Positions 21,993 through 34,417 of a DNA stretch of 64,000 nt are shown piece after piece. Under the pieces are notes generated by a model. The model saw nothing but the letters and a program-made list of their open reading frames with translations. It searched no databases and was not told where the DNA came from. The first letter of the stretch is position 1. Each line of letters begins with the position of its first letter. The stretch is from positions 14,397,701 through 14,461,700 of the forward strand of contig JAVTVX010000004.1 in NCBI GenBank assembly GCA_033439265.1, written 5' to 3'. Made by a program: the position numbers and the translations under genes. The DNA comes from Dillenia suffruticosa (taxonomy: Eukaryota > Streptophyta > Magnoliopsida > Dilleniales > Dilleniaceae).

Positions 21993-23700
21993 AAATGTCA
22001 TGGAGATGTGGTTTAGTAACGATGGCTGCCTCCTACTGGTATGTCATTTCTTCTTCTTAGTGTTGCTTCCTCCTATCACGCATAGGACTTGGATAATGGG
22101 TGTAGTAGATCTGATTCACCTGTTAGATTAAAATAAATGGATCATATGCCTTATAGTGTTGTTTTTAATTGATTTCAACTAACTTATATACCGGATGCAC
22201 TCTTGTCTCTTAAGAAGGGTGAAACGATTAGCACATAAACAGCACACCCCGCTTTGATAGTCTATTGTACTCCATCTCTATGATCTCTTCATAAATTCAT
22301 AGAAATCCGTATTGCATAGGGTGACACTAGGCCATAGTTCATTGTCCACTTCTACTTCACCAACACACTAAGTAAAATAGTATTTCCTTCTCAATAATTT
22401 GATTTGCATTGCTGTAAATCTAAAAAAGGGCATACTAATAGTTTGAAGTCAAGATGGCCTATAGATAATCTTCAATTGTGCATGAAATGGATACAAAAAA
22501 AAAGGAAAGGAAAAAAGTGCTGGAAAACTGAAGATGTAGCCACTAACCTGTTCACAAAATCAGGCTGCAAATACATCATAGATCTACGATCCACCTCTAT
22601 TTGATATAATCCTTGGAATGTCATCAAAACTTGAAAATGTTTTGTAAAAGAAATCAGTAATCAGTAAATAATTCAGACACACAACAATATAGAGATTTAT
22701 GAAGATTTAAGTTTATTCATAATATGGTTTTACCTCAGCAAAGTTGAGTAGAACATATGTATAAGCATGTCATTCCTTTGCATCCCAAATCAAATGCTCC
22801 ATACATTTCCCATTTGGTCTACCGAGATAATTGAAAGTGGAAAATGGACAACATCATGGGTACTAAGGACTCTTATCATTTTTGTGAGATCTCTAGCTCT
22901 TACATGACATATTCAACTCAAGATAATAAGATGCAAATGTTGTCACCTCTTCATGCACATATGCAATCACCATTGAATCTTCTATATGTGCCTTTTTCGT
23001 AACTTTTTTTAGATGGTGTAAGAATTTAAGAATATTAAGAAGAAAACATATTAATGTTTTATGTAGTGAAATTTTATAAATATATGTATATTTTTATTTA
23101 TAGATATATATATCATATATGTGTGAGCATATCTCACAAACCAGTACATCCATGGGCATTGTACTGTACCTTCCACTACTCTCGTATGGTGAATGGATAT
23201 AGAAAAGAGGGCAGAAATATCCTATCCAAGTAGGAAAGGATGACACTGAATGTCCCTTTCCAACTTTTAAACATAGGATATGATCAAGGTTGTTGAACAA
23301 ACATTACAAAAGAAATTGTCAAATTTTGTAATACGCCCTACAAATAATCCAGAGGGAAATCCATGAATACAATAGAATATTATGATGTCACTTCGTGGTG
23401 GTGAATAAATAGTACCATTCTATATTTCTGACCTAGATTACGATGAAGACAAAGTTATATATTCTAACCCAATCTCGAACTTCATGTCTATACTTAATCT
23501 CTCAAAAATTTTATCGCATGATTCTCTTGAAGATATTTTATGAAGCATAGCCCTTTCATCAAAAATTATATTTGTGCTTCTTAACTTATGAACATCATAA
23601 TTTAGATCCCTTAATGCCATACTTAAAACTAAGAAAGATACATTCCATAGATCTAGGTTTTAATTTTCTATTATCAACATGAGTATAAGCATAAGAGGTC
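21993..23700. other. Old, unassigned sequence with a possible copia scrap
   Basis: No intact gene. At 22500-22604 the plus strand reads TEDVATNLFTKSGCKYIIDL, reminiscent of the DQLADIFTK tail of copia RNase H, but the upstream part does not support it well. Minus-strand frames at 23094-23300 and 23438-23620 match nothing I recognise. Confidence 0.35.
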
Positions 23701-24179
23701 TATACATTACAAAATTAAAATATTGTGCTGATAGTAACTTTTAGTATCGGAAATATTTAATGATAGTTTTTATGGGTTATAGAGACGATGTAGAACAAAA
23801 CCGTCTGAAATTATAGGTCTTTCCTAACCGACTAAAATATGTGTCAAGAAAAGTTTACCAACTATCAGTAAAATTACGACAACCGTTTATAAAACAATTA
23901 TTTAATTGTGATGGTTAAAAATTTTGGTCAGTAAATGTAATTGTATTTTACTACGATTTAAAAATAGTCTGAATATAAATTATTTTTATTGTCTACTTAA
24001 CAATATTAACAATACCATCTGCATAGTTTATAAATGTATGGTAACACAAAAATTCTACCATCTTTTAAAACTTTATTCAATTCTTACTAAACTAACCATT
24101 TGAATAAATTATATTTGTCATTGTTATTATTTTTCTCTCATATACCCTATATATTTGAAAATAGTCAAGATCGTAAATT
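23701..24179. other. AT-rich DNA, nothing firm
   Basis: Around 23740-23960 are several ACCGTC/GACGGTT-like words (AAAACCGTCTGAAA, CAACCGTTTATAAA, GTGATGGTTAAAA), which may be remains of a small DNA transposon. No ends or target duplication found. Confidence 0.25.
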
Positions 24180-24530
24180 GTGATAAATTTAGAATTTAGA
24201 GTTTAGTGGTAGTGGTAGTTTAGTAAGTAGGTGATAATAATAAATAGCAGTAGCTAAGTGGTAAGTACATAAGTAAATTTTAGAGTTTAGATAGTAAGTA
24301 GATGATAAGTAGGTAATGATAAGTAGATGATAAATAGATAACTAAGTTTGTATAGTGGTAACTAGGTAAATAGATGGTAAGTAGGTGATAAGTAAGTTTT
24401 GCGATAAGTAGATAGTAAGCGAGTAATGTAAGTAGATGGTAAATAAGTAAATTTGTATAGTGGTATCTATGTAAATAGATGGTAAGTAAATGATAAATAG
24501 ATAGTAAGTCGTAAGTTACCATTACTTACC
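24180..24530. repeat. Degenerate tandem repeat of GTAAGTAGATGATAA type
   Basis: Purine-rich short words (GTAAGTAGATGATAA and variants GATAAGTAGGTAAT, GATGGTAAGTAG) follow one another for about 350 bases. A higher-order unit of about 105 bases containing TTTGTATAGTGGTA occurs twice (near 24348 and 24450). The 80-codon Leu/Tyr-rich minus-strand frame here is a product of the repeat. Confidence 0.75.
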
Positions 24531-24876
24531 ACTTATCAGTGTAAAAAGTAAAAATAAAAAAGTAAAAATAAGTTTGATTAACCCATCATTAGTTGGATTA
24601 TTTTAATTATTTATAAATGTTATTCAATCAATATTTAATTTTTATTTTTATTAATACACATTTATTTATTATTTATTAACATACATTACTTATATACATT
24701 AAATAAATTTATAAAATATTTTAATTATTTATTAATTTAATATTAATTTATATAATTTTTTTTTTAAAAAATGTATAACAGAATTTTTTAATAGTTTGAA
24801 AATCAAAATTCGAAAAACATAATTTGTTTATAAATAATATATTTACTTCAATTTTTAAAATTTTTCTAAATAGTAC

Positions 24877-24917
<41 letters not shown>

Positions 24918-26500
24918 CTTTTATTTTTTATCTTATGAAGTTTTAAAAAACTATATATCATTACTTTCCTAAATTTTATACAATATCTGGATTTTATAAA
25001 TTGTAAAAATATTATAAATTTTTTAAAATTTTCTATATTTTAAATTTTAACAATACATTTTGAATTTCTTATAACAATTAATTTTTAATTTACAATTTAA
25101 TTTATTATAACAATATAATTTTAATATTATTTAGGCACATTATGTGTTATCTAGAGAGAAGTTTTGTTGAACAAAAAAATTTAAAATTGGTAATAGTATA
25201 AAAATAACAAAACAATTAAAAAATAATGTAAAAAGAAATTACTTACTTAGATTTTTAGTGGCGAAATAAGGAAGTAAGGAAGGATCTTGGCAGCTAAATA
25301 AGGAAGGAAGTAAGGAATGAAGATAGAAGTTTTAGGTGTAAAACTAGGCAATGTAAAAATAGGAAGAGGTGCATTCTAGGGTGGTGGGTCATGGACTGTA
25401 GTGGTGAGAACTGGGGGTGAAGACCACTCAAAACTAGGTGAAGACGAGAAATATGTTTAGGGTTCAGTAAACAGTTAGGAATCGTAGATTTCTGGTCCAT
25501 TTACTAGGCGAGTCAAGAGCAAAAATAAGTAGGAGGAGGAATTTGCATTTGCAGTAGGAATCCTTAACCACCTTTTTTCTATTTCTATTTCACTCCTTCA
25601 ACATTTTTTATTTCCTTCAAAAATAAATCTAAATAAAGTAAATAAAATACAAATAAAATATAGATAAAGTTAAATATTTGAGGAGAAAGATAACATGCTA
25701 AAATGGTAATTCATACTAAATGATAATTGATGGTAACTTGATAGTAAATGATGATAACCTGATATAACTTCATGGTAATTGTAGAATTTCGTTAAATCTA
25801 ACTTTATATTTATTTATACTTCAACTATTACATTTTACTATTTTTTATTTCTATTAATTCCATTTCATTTAATTTAATTGTATTTGTTTTTTTTTTATAA
25901 TTTTTTATGGAATTTATATAAACCGAAGATCTTTCATAAATAAATAATTGAAACAAGTAAAAATTCTATATATTTAATACAAAATTATATAAAAAAATAT
26001 ATATATTCTATATATTTAAAAAAATACAAAATTATATCAAAAATGTAGAAAAATCAAAAAAGAGTTTAAATTGTGTAATGAAAAAATACACGGAAAAGAA
26101 GTTTTGAAAATTTATTTTGAAAATTTATTTGTGAAAATGGTTTGATATATCCATTTAATTTGAAAAATATTATTATAGCCTTAGTGATACATCCAAGTAG
26201 GTAAAATGAAAATGCAAAAAAAAAATTACAAAAAATTTAGAATTATTTTAAGATACAAATTCACAATTTTTCAATAATATAATAATTATATCAATCTTAC
26301 ATTACTATATAATATATATATATTATTATATGTATTACTATAAATTACAATTTAGACGAATGAGTTTTAGTATGATAATATAAAATTATGATTATAAATA
26401 TTAATTTAAATTATAATATATTAATAATTTAAAATTTTTAAATATTTTATTACAAATATTTATCAAAATATATAATATTAGTAATTTATAATTCATTTAT
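24531..26500. other. Very AT-rich DNA, no gene seen
   Basis: Almost all A and T, with an (AT)n microsatellite at about 24884-24915 and long T and A tracts. 25140-25560 is somewhat less extreme but has no convincing frame. Ends in a TTTTA run at 26496-26520. Confidence 0.5.
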
Positions 26501-26520
26501 TTTATTTTATTTTATTTTAT
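26496..26520. repeat. TTTTA microsatellite
   Basis: Five copies of TTTTA or near it at the edge between AT-rich DNA and the following repeat block. Confidence 0.7.
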
Positions 26521-26659
26521 GGGGGAAAGTAAGATAAGAAAAGAGAGAGAGGCATGAAAGAAAAGAAGAAAAGAAGCAAAGAAAACCGGTCTGAATCCAA
26601 GAAATTGTGTTCCGGTGGTTGGAGCTTCACATTCTCTCTCATCTCCCATGTCCAAGTTC

Positions 26660-27115
26660 AAAGCGAAGCCAATGCAATTTTTTCCATTTTTCCCATTTTT
26701 GAATTCTTTTTGCATTTTTCCCATTTTTGAATGTACGCTTCATTCATGCACGGTTTCAACCGCACAGTGCAATCATTTTTGCCATTTTTGAAATGCAATT
26801 TTTTTTTGCATTTTTGCCATTTTTCTATTTTTTTGCATTTTTTTCCATTTTTGAACGTAGGCTTCATACGTGGTTTCAACCACGCAGTACCACGGTGTCA
26901 ACCGTGCAGTACATTTTTGCCATTTTTGAATTTCTTTTACATTTTTTCCATTTTTGAATGGAGGCTTCGTTCATGCACAGTTTCAACCGCACAGTACCAC
27001 AGTTTCAACCGTGAAGTGCGAAAATGTAATTTTCTTTTTGCATTTTTGTGGAGGCTTCATTCTTGCACGGTTTCAACCATGCAATGCGCAGTTGCAATTG
27101 TGCATTACTCGAGGA
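26660..27115. repeat. Minisatellite of TTTTTGCCATTTTTGAAT and a CACGGTTTCAACCGTG module
   Basis: Two interleaved units. The first is a T-rich word GCATTTTTGCCATTTTTGAA with many variants. The second, GGCTTCATTCATGCACGG followed by TTTCAACCGCGCAGT-like sequence, recurs near 26736, 26858, 26960 and 27049, with extra half-copies at 26890 and 26997. The CACGGTT-TC-AACCGTG core is an inverted repeat able to form a hairpin. Overlapping frames here on both strands are products of the repeat. Confidence 0.75.
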
Positions 27116-27175
27116 TGCTGGCTTAATTAAAATTATTAATATTATTAATTTAAATAATATAATAATATTAAATTA

Positions 27176-28880
27176 GTACTCTCATTGGCCTTCAACTATT
27201 TGTTTACATATAACAGATAATTCATACAAATTCAAAAGAAACACAAAAATAACATACCTTAACAATATAAGTGGGTCGGAAAAAAGTAGGGATCGAAATA
27301 CATTGGCTTAAAGGCCTCTATCCAGTGATTCCCTCTCGTTTCCTTGATCATCTGAAAACAAAGATATCAGAGTCAGTATAAATTGAGCAAATACACGGGG
27401 GACCAATAGCATTCATAAAAGTAAATCAGGCATAGGAATATCAATATTAGTATACAAATAGCATGACATCGAAGAGTACACAAGGGGATACATATTATCT
27501 CAAACAATTCCAAAAAAATAAGTATAATTACCATTCTAGATTCATTTATCCTTCTCTATCTTTGTTATTCTAATTTGAAATTGATATTTAAAGAAACTAA
27601 TAGAATGTCGAACCAATCTAGTGTATAAAGGGTCTAGAAAACTAAGCCAAAAATTTGGGATTCTTAAATAATATCTATTTTTTTTAGGTTAAATACCTCA
27701 AACACTTCACATAATTCTAATTTCACCTCGTAGGGAGAAGAGATATATTCATAGTTTCTCAAACTTTGTCTCAACCTTCACAAAACTTTTGGAACTCCAT
27801 AAACCAACTGTAATCCTTAATCCTCACCCACAGGCTTTGCAAAGCTTTCGAAAGAATCATCATGTTATCACTTTCTCTTTATATTACTTTATATTCACAT
27901 GAAATAATGATCACAAAGATCCCAATTTATTAGAAAGATTATATAGGGTTCATAACCAAATATCACGAATATGTAGTCACTATAGTCAACAAACTCATAG
28001 TACTCCAATGAATTATTTCAATGAGTTTCCATTATAAACAAGTTTTGATAAAACTATCATATTTAGAGATGCAATATTTGGACTGAGATGAATTCAGTTA
28101 TCACACAAAATTAAGACTTAGGCCTATAGCTTTTATATTTGCAGCTAGTTTCCATTCCAATTACATATAGAAAGCCACATCAAACAATATTACAACCCAA
28201 AATCCATAATACAACTTGCGCAATCATAGAAAAATTAACATAATTTATTCTACACATATCAGATTGAGGTGATACCAATGACCATTTATAGATAAGACAG
28301 ATGCATATAGTGTTTGTATTTAGAGCTTAGTCTAATTCAGCCTAGAAGCCATCCAACAATCGAAACAAATTCAACACAAAAACAGGCAGAATCAAGACAG
28401 TTTTTCTGCAGAAAACGTGTTAATTTTAAAATTCTCTAAAAATTCAACTCCAAATGAAATTCATCGAATTATATGTTATTTTAAAGTTATAAAAGTTTCT
28501 TTAAAAGAAGACCACACTCAATTTGCAATTGTGCAGAAAAAGATATTAAATAAAAAATAAAATATGGTTATGCTATAAAATAGAGCAATTTTTTGCAGAG
28601 ATCATGTTATTTCAAAAATTCACCAAAAATTCAATTCTACACAAATTCTTTAAAACATATGTCATTTTAAAATTATGGAAGTCTAGGTTTTTTAGAAGAA
28701 AGCTATATTCAATTTGCAATTGTGCAAAAAATGTTATGAACCAAAAACTGTACCAAGGTCAAACTGTCGAGAATGTTCAATATTTTTCTTCCATATTTTG
28801 ATGTTCCAATGTAAGATTTTCCTTTCCTTTTTCATTTTATTCTTATTTTAATATCACAAACAATCTGAAAACATATTAAA
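27176..28880 (-). repeat. Truncated Tekay-type gypsy LTR
   Basis: Collinear with 44290-47530 (without the plastid insert) and with 50380-52300: CTATTTGTTTACATATAA, GTGGGTCGGAAAA, CCTCTAxCCxxxGATTCCCTC and the paired CAAAAATTCAATTCT blocks. Both ends are missing; on the right it stops at ACATATTAAA and the tail of a SIRE LTR begins. Confidence 0.8.
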
Positions 28881-29105
28881 GGTCCAACTTGAACCTATAA
28901 TCAAATTTGTACTATTAAATTGATAATGAAAAATCAAGGGGGAGCTTGAGAGTAAACATATACCTAGTTTGGTGGAACCACTATAAAAAGTTTTGTATAT
29001 TTTCTATTTTTTAGTTAAATGGGCAAACACCACTGTAACCAATTTTTTTTTTACTTAGCTATACAGTTAATTTTTTTTAATATCTATATTCAACTATTCA
29101 CCACT
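28881..29105 (+). repeat. Tail of an older SIRE-like LTR (left part)
   Basis: Matches the last ~230 bases of the SIRE LTRs (GTTTGGTGGAACCACTA, AGGGGGAGC, ATTCAACTATTCA). It continues after the nested element at 43918-43939 with CTAGTTGAATATCA, which aligns with the LTR end CTAGTTGACTAACA. The younger element therefore inserted into the end of an older LTR of its own family. Confidence 0.75.
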
Positions 29106-31164
29106 TGTTGCCCTAGTACAGTTTTGATGATGACAGGTTAGAAAGAAAATAGTTCAAGAAAATAAGAAAACAGTTAGAAAATTCAGAATCCTACGGTACA
29201 GGTCGACGTGCTTAGAAAACACATTGACCTATGATATTCACACCCACACATCAACCCGTGTGATGCTCTTATCGACCTAAGTCAAATATTTTCTATTGAA
29301 AACATAAGTCTAAACACATCGACCTACACAAACGCACATCAACCTATAGATAGTCAGGTGGACCAATTTAAAATTACACATCAACCAATTGCTCAAGCAC
29401 ATCGACCTGAACACATCAGGCATCAATACTAAGGAAAGAGAATATATTTGGATATTGATGTCAGCACAAAGCAATAGGAACACTAGCACGTCGACCAATT
29501 TATCTCAACGCATCAACCAATTGTTTTTGTGAACAGTAACACATCAACCTGTTCTCTACACACAGCAACCTGTTTTGCAAAAACACATTAATCTGAATAG
29601 TGTTATGTCCACCAATTTCAAATACTGTTTCGATAAATTTAAATACCAAATAGTAACACATCAAACTGATGGTTTGACACATCAACCTATTAGTCATTTA
29701 TCGTGAAACACACACATCAACTTAGAGTCAAGCTTGTTGACCTAACCTAAACACATCAACTAATTCATTTCATCACGTCGACCAATTTGACAAATGAATA
29801 GTAACATATCAACCTTTGATGAGCACATATTGACCCATCCATTATGTTTCGCAAATAAACACACAACAACACAGTAAAAGACTAGTCGACCTGCTGAGAC
29901 ACATCGACCAATTGAATTACTTAGATCTACCAATTTTTATTTACACAATAAGACGTTGATATATATAGTGAGTCTTGTCAGCCTGATGTCCAATTGCTCA
30001 TTAAAATACACATAGATCTATTAGTTTCATGTCGACACAACATATGCACATCAACCAATTAAATTCCACACATCGACCAATTTGTTATATGAATAGTAAC
30101 ATGTCGATGCACCAAATTAGACTTGTCGACCTACCTCTCACAAAGTCAGAAAGATCACACATCAACACGGTTGAAATGTTATCGACACAGAGGAACACAC
30201 TGACCAATTAAAAATCTCATGTCCACCAATTTCATTTGGTACAGTTCCTTATCGACCTAGAATAGTTTCTTATCGACCTGCTTGCATAGAAATACTTTAA
30301 AAATAATTCAAAGTCAGGTCGATATCCATAATAGACTTGTCGACCTGCGTGTGTCAAAAACCAGATCTGGAAAACATTTTTGAATCTAACAGACCATTCT
30401 TTCTTCAATTTCTAAAATATTTCCTTTTCTATCAAAGCTAACGTTCGAATGTAGCACAAACAAAGTCTGATTGGCCTATTTAAAAAAGGCACCAGTAAAA
30501 AGAACAAAGCTTCAGTGCTAAGGAAGGAGCAATTACAGAAGTAGTAATGGTGGAAATTAAATGTCCAACATTCGAATGCAACAACCTTCACCAACCCTCA
30601 ATAGCTCTATTCAATACTTCAATAAATATTGAGAGTAGAAAATAGATAAACAAAAGACGAGACAAATGAGAGACAATGACTAAGAATGACCTGAATTAAG
30701 AGCTCCATTGAATACTGAAAAATCTCATTTCTGTACACTTGAAAGTTTTCAATTGTATTAAGTATCTTTCCTAGTTTTTCATTCTGTCAAATCTGAAGAA
30801 AATAAGTCTCAATTCTTGAATGTCATTTATAATTTAATTCGAGTGTCAAAGACTAAGAAGTGTGTGACATTGCCTTAAGTCTAGGGAAACCAAAATTCAA
30901 TCTGAGAGAGATTGATTTGTAGTGTTCGGACATAACACTGTATGAGGTTTAACTTGAGCCTATAGTTAAGTTTGTAAACTAAGTATTTAGTGAAAAATCT
31001 AGGGGGAGCCTGGGAGTGACGTACACTGGGTTTGGTGGAACCACTACAAAAATTTTGTGTCTTCTTTACTTATTTTCATTTACTGTCATAAAATTTTAAA
31101 ACTTAGAAAAAGTATCGAAGAGTTTATATTCAACTATTCAACCCTCCCCTCTAGTTGACTAACA
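29106..31164 (+). repeat. 5' LTR of the SIRE-like element
   Basis: 2059 bases, TGTTGCCCTA...GACTAACA. The first half (29200-30360) is filled with a short motif array centred on TCGACC. The rest contains a gene-poor stretch and the conserved AGGGGGAGCCTGGGAGTGAC and GTTTGGTGGAACCACTACAA blocks near the end. Confidence 0.92.
29200..30360. repeat. Array of about 40 TCGACC-centred motifs (5' LTR)
   Basis: Three recurring phrases: CACATCGACCTG, CACATCGACCAATTT and CTTGTCGACCTG, spaced irregularly at about 28 bases. By eye about 40 copies, roughly half with CG intact; most of the rest read TCAACC or TTGACC, the two outcomes of C-to-T change at the CpG on either strand. Spacers between motifs look unrelated, so it is not a simple tandem repeat. 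Confidence 0.85.
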
Positions 31165-31165
31165 A

Positions 31166-31179
31166 TTGGTATCAAAGCG
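31166..31179 (+). promoter_or_regulatory. Primer binding site of the SIRE-like element
   Basis: TTGGTATCAAAGCG immediately after the 5' LTR, one change from the initiator tRNA-Met type site TGGTATCAGAGC. Confidence 0.85.
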
Positions 31180-31223
31180 GGTATGTTGTCTAAAGGCTTA
31201 ACAGCTCAACATCAAAGATCCAA

Positions 31224-32633
31224 ATGGCAATTAACGGTGATAACATACTAGTTGAAGCTTGCTAAACAAACCGTGCACCATTCTTCAATGGAAGCAATTT
31301 CAGTTACTTGAAGCAAAGGATGCGCAACTTCATCATTGCACAAGACCTAAATGTCTGGGAAATCATAGAAGAAGGAGTCGAATTCCCTACTGAAGAGATA
31401 GATGGAGTTCGTGTGCTGGTAAAATTAAAGAACATGACTATGGAATAAAAGAAAGCCTATCAAGCCAACTGCAAAGCTATCAATCTTCTTCACCTTGCAT
31501 TGTGCGTTAATGAATATAATCGAGTCTCGTCTTGCATAACAACAAAGGAGATTTGGGAAAGACTTGAGGCCACTTACGAAGGAACTGACCAAGTACATAA
31601 GAGCAAAATTAGATTACTGAAACAAGAATATGAAGTCTTCAAGATAAAGGATGAAGCAATCAGTGAGATGATTACAAGATTTAACAAGGTAACTAATGAG
31701 CTCAGACTACTTGGGAAAGGAATCCCTTAAGAAGACATGATGGACAAAATTCTGAAAAGTCTACCAAAGTTTTGGGAGACCAAAGTGACAACAATTGAGG
31801 AGTCCAAAAATCTTAAGACTCTGATGATGGATGAACTCATGGGATCCTTGATAACCCATGAAATAAAACTGAATGTGAAGGAGCCTGCTAAAGAAGAAAG
31901 AGGCAAAAGGGTAGTCTTGAAGGTTGATAATGAGGAAAGCACATCCAGTTTAGATGAAGAAGAAGATAAAGAGGATGAAACTCTCATAGCAAGAAAATTA
32001 AAAAAATTCATGATGAGGAAGAGGAACAAAAATAAGTCATTCTTCAAAAAGCCAGAAAAAAATAAAGAAATCAGATGTTTTGAATGCAAGAACCTGGGGC
32101 ACATGAAAGCTGATTGCCCCTCTTTCAAAAGGGATGAGAAGAAGCATAAAAAGGATTAAAGGAGAAACAAAAAAAAGAAAAAGGCACTTGCTGTATGGAG
32201 TGACAAAGATTCAAGCTTAAGTGATGAAGAGCAAAATGAGGAACAAGCAAACATTTGTTTCATGGCAAATGAAGAATCTTCTGATAGTGAGGTAAACTCC
32301 ACTCTCTATTTATCATGTTCTAAATCTGAAAATGAGTTTTCCATCTCTGAATTACGTGAGACTTTAGTAGAATCACTAAAGGAATTAAAAAGACTCAAAA
32401 GGAAAAATAATTTGCTAAGAAAAAAACTTACTAAAAATGTCAAAATATTAGAGAAATCAAAAGATGAAGTAAATGAGCTAAAAAGGAAAAATGTTGAACT
32501 AAATGTGTACGTTGATGAATTTAAGAAGAAACTGAATGATGAATGTTCAGATGAAGATAACGATTTTCTTGTAAATGAAAACATGCTTTTAAAGAAAGAA
32601 CTAGATGAACAAAAAGAAAAGAATCAAAGATAA
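31224..32633 (+). pseudogene. SIRE-like gag
   Basis: ATG at 31224 opens MAINGDNILVE, followed by APFFNGSNFSYLKQRMRNFI, a usual start for this Gag. Then come IWERLEATYEGTDQVHKSKIRLLKQEYEVF, FNKVTNELRLLGK, and an intact zinc knuckle CFECKNLGHMKADC near 32074-32115 for RNA binding. The C-terminal part (32262-32633) is rich in Lys, Glu and Leu in heptad-like order (ELKRLKRKNNLLRKKL), a predicted coiled coil. In-frame stops appear near 31262, 31448, 31730 and 32159. It would form the particle shell. Confidence 0.88.
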
Positions 32634-33034
32634 ACAAGAAAGATGCCATGCTGGAATCCAAAGAGGTGTATTTGATAAGGTAGGATTGGGATTTAATCCT
32701 AACCAAACATAGAAAAAGTAATATAAATTTTTTCTGTCAAGCTCTGAAAATGCTAAACAAGAAAGATGTCATGCGTGCATGAAAATAGGGCACAAATCTA
32801 AAATCTAAAATTCACAAGTTTAAAAACATGGCTTTAAATAACACTAAGAAACCAAGAGCACCAATCAGATACTGCACTTACTACAAGAAGAATGGACACT
32901 CAATTTATGGATCCGCAAAGATAATTTCAAAGCTAACTCAGCCGAATGCAAAAAGATATAGGTACCAAAGGCAAAGGTGTGGTTGTTTCTCACTATAGGT
33001 ATACTTAAAGTCAAGAGAGTCTCCCGACAAGTCT

Positions 33035-33610
33035 GTGTGGTGCATTGATAGTGGTTGCTCAAGATACATGACTGGAGATGCGTCGAAATTCTCTTATTTG
33101 GAAAGTAAGAAAGGTGGAAAGGTTGCTTTTGGAGACAATTCAAAAGGAAAGGTTGTTGGCATAGGCAACATAGGAGGTAAGTCATTCGAATCTCAAATCC
33201 AAAATGTGTTGCTTGTTTCTGGACTAAAATTGAGCCTATAGAGTGTTAGCCAATTGTGTGACAAAGGCTATTCTGTGATCTTTGAAGCTAATGCATGCTC
33301 TATTGTTGATAAATCTTCTAGATCTACAAAGTTTACTGGCCATAAAAGAGGAAATATATATGCAATTGTTCTAGATTTCTTAGAACTCTTAAATAAATCT
33401 GTCTAGTTGTTGTGAATAAGAATTCTTCATGGCTATGGCATAAAAGATTAGTACATGGTAGAATGGACACAATTTCAAAATTTTTTTTAGAAAGATATAG
33501 TTAAAGGGTCTTCCAAAATTAAAATTTGAAAATGATAAATTAGGTGATGCATGTTTGAAAAGAAAGCAAACAAAAACATCTTTTAAATCTAAAAAATGTG
33601 TGTCAACTTG
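33035..33610 (+). pseudogene. SIRE-like protease and pre-integrase
   Basis: 33035-33241 reads MWCIDSGCSRYMTGD, FSYLESKKGGKVAFGDNSKG, IQNVLLVSGLKLSL: the copia aspartic protease with its D-S-G active site intact. After a stop the reading continues as SVSQLCDKGYSVIFEA and, at 33420-33470, SSWLWHKRLVHGRM, the WHxRLGH signature before integrase. Frameshifts interrupt the second half near 33400 and 33490. Confidence 0.85.
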
Positions 33611-34417
33611 AAGTGCTCTAGAACTTCTTTATATTGATTTGTTTAGACCTACAAAAACACAAAGTTTAAGTGGAAAATATTATGGATTTGTAATCATTGA
33701 TGATTACTCTAGATTTACATGGGTGTTATTTCTTGCCAAAAAAGAAGAAGCCTGTGAGGATTCATAAAACTATGTAAGAAAATTCAAAATGAGAAGGGAT
33801 TTTCCATTAAGAGTATTAGGAGTGATCATGACAAGGATTTTGAGAACAAAACCATAGATGAATTCTACAATCATTATGGTATTGACCATAACTTTTCAGC
33901 TCCTAAAACACTTCAACAAAATGGTATGGTAGAAAGGAAAAATAGAAATCTCCAAGAAATGGCTAGGACAATATTTTATGAAAATAATCTACCTAATTTC
34001 TTTTGGGCAAAAGCAGTGAACACATCATACTATATTTTGAATAGAGCACAAGTGAAACCAATCCTAAAGAAAACTCCCTATAAACTTTACAAAGGAAGGA
34101 AACCAAATATTGGATACTTTAGGGTGTTTGGATGCAAATGTTTTGTGTTAAACAATGGAGAAGAAGTATTAGGAAAATTTGATGCGAAAAGTGACAAAAG
34201 AATCTTTCTAGGCTATTCTTTAGCAAACAAAGCTTATAGAGTTTACAATAAAATGACCATGACAGTTGAGGAGTCAATTCATGTAGAATTTGATGAAAAA
34301 AATGATATCAACCAAAGATTGTTAGATGATGAAGATGTATCTAAGAAGCTAAATGATATTAGTTTGTCTGATGAAATAAACAATCAAAAAGAGGCATCAA
34401 ATGATCTCATAGTGTAG
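33611..34417 (+). pseudogene. SIRE-like integrase
   Basis: The first catalytic Asp is in LELLYIDLFRP (33620-33655). YYGFVIIDDYSRFTWVLFLAKK follows. After a frame change, IRSDHDKDFENK carries the second Asp and, from 33926, MVERKNRNLQEMARTIFYENN carries the Glu. All three DDE residues are thus still visible although in two frames. The C-terminal part (LPNFFWAKAVNTSYYILNRA, FGCKCFVLNN, FDAKSDKRIFLGYS, ESIHVEFDE) is open to 34417. Confidence 0.88.

Noticed and set aside
22404..22604. Copia RNase H fragment with an LFTK motif
   Set aside because: One short resemblance without supporting upstream motifs; kept only as a low-confidence remark.
23701..23990. Miniature transposon with ACCGTC words
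   Set aside because: No terminal inverted repeats or target duplication could be identified by eye.
24280..24522. 80-codon Leu/Tyr-rich membrane-like protein
   Set aside because: The frame is generated by the GTAAGTAGATGATAA tandem repeat.
26658..27126. Overlapping open frames on both strands, including a 131-codon one
   Set aside because: They are produced by the repeated TTTTTGCC and CACGGTTTCAACC units; no start context or homology.
29200..30360. CRISPR-like array of short repeats and unique spacers
   Set aside because: Repeats are only about 6-12 bases, spacing is irregular, the array is within an LTR and is copied in the other LTR; the DNA is from a plant nucleus.
31727..32584. Ser/Phe-rich minus-strand frames of 133 and 92 codons
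   Set aside because: Antisense shadows of the Lys/Glu-rich gag coding region of the SIRE-like element.
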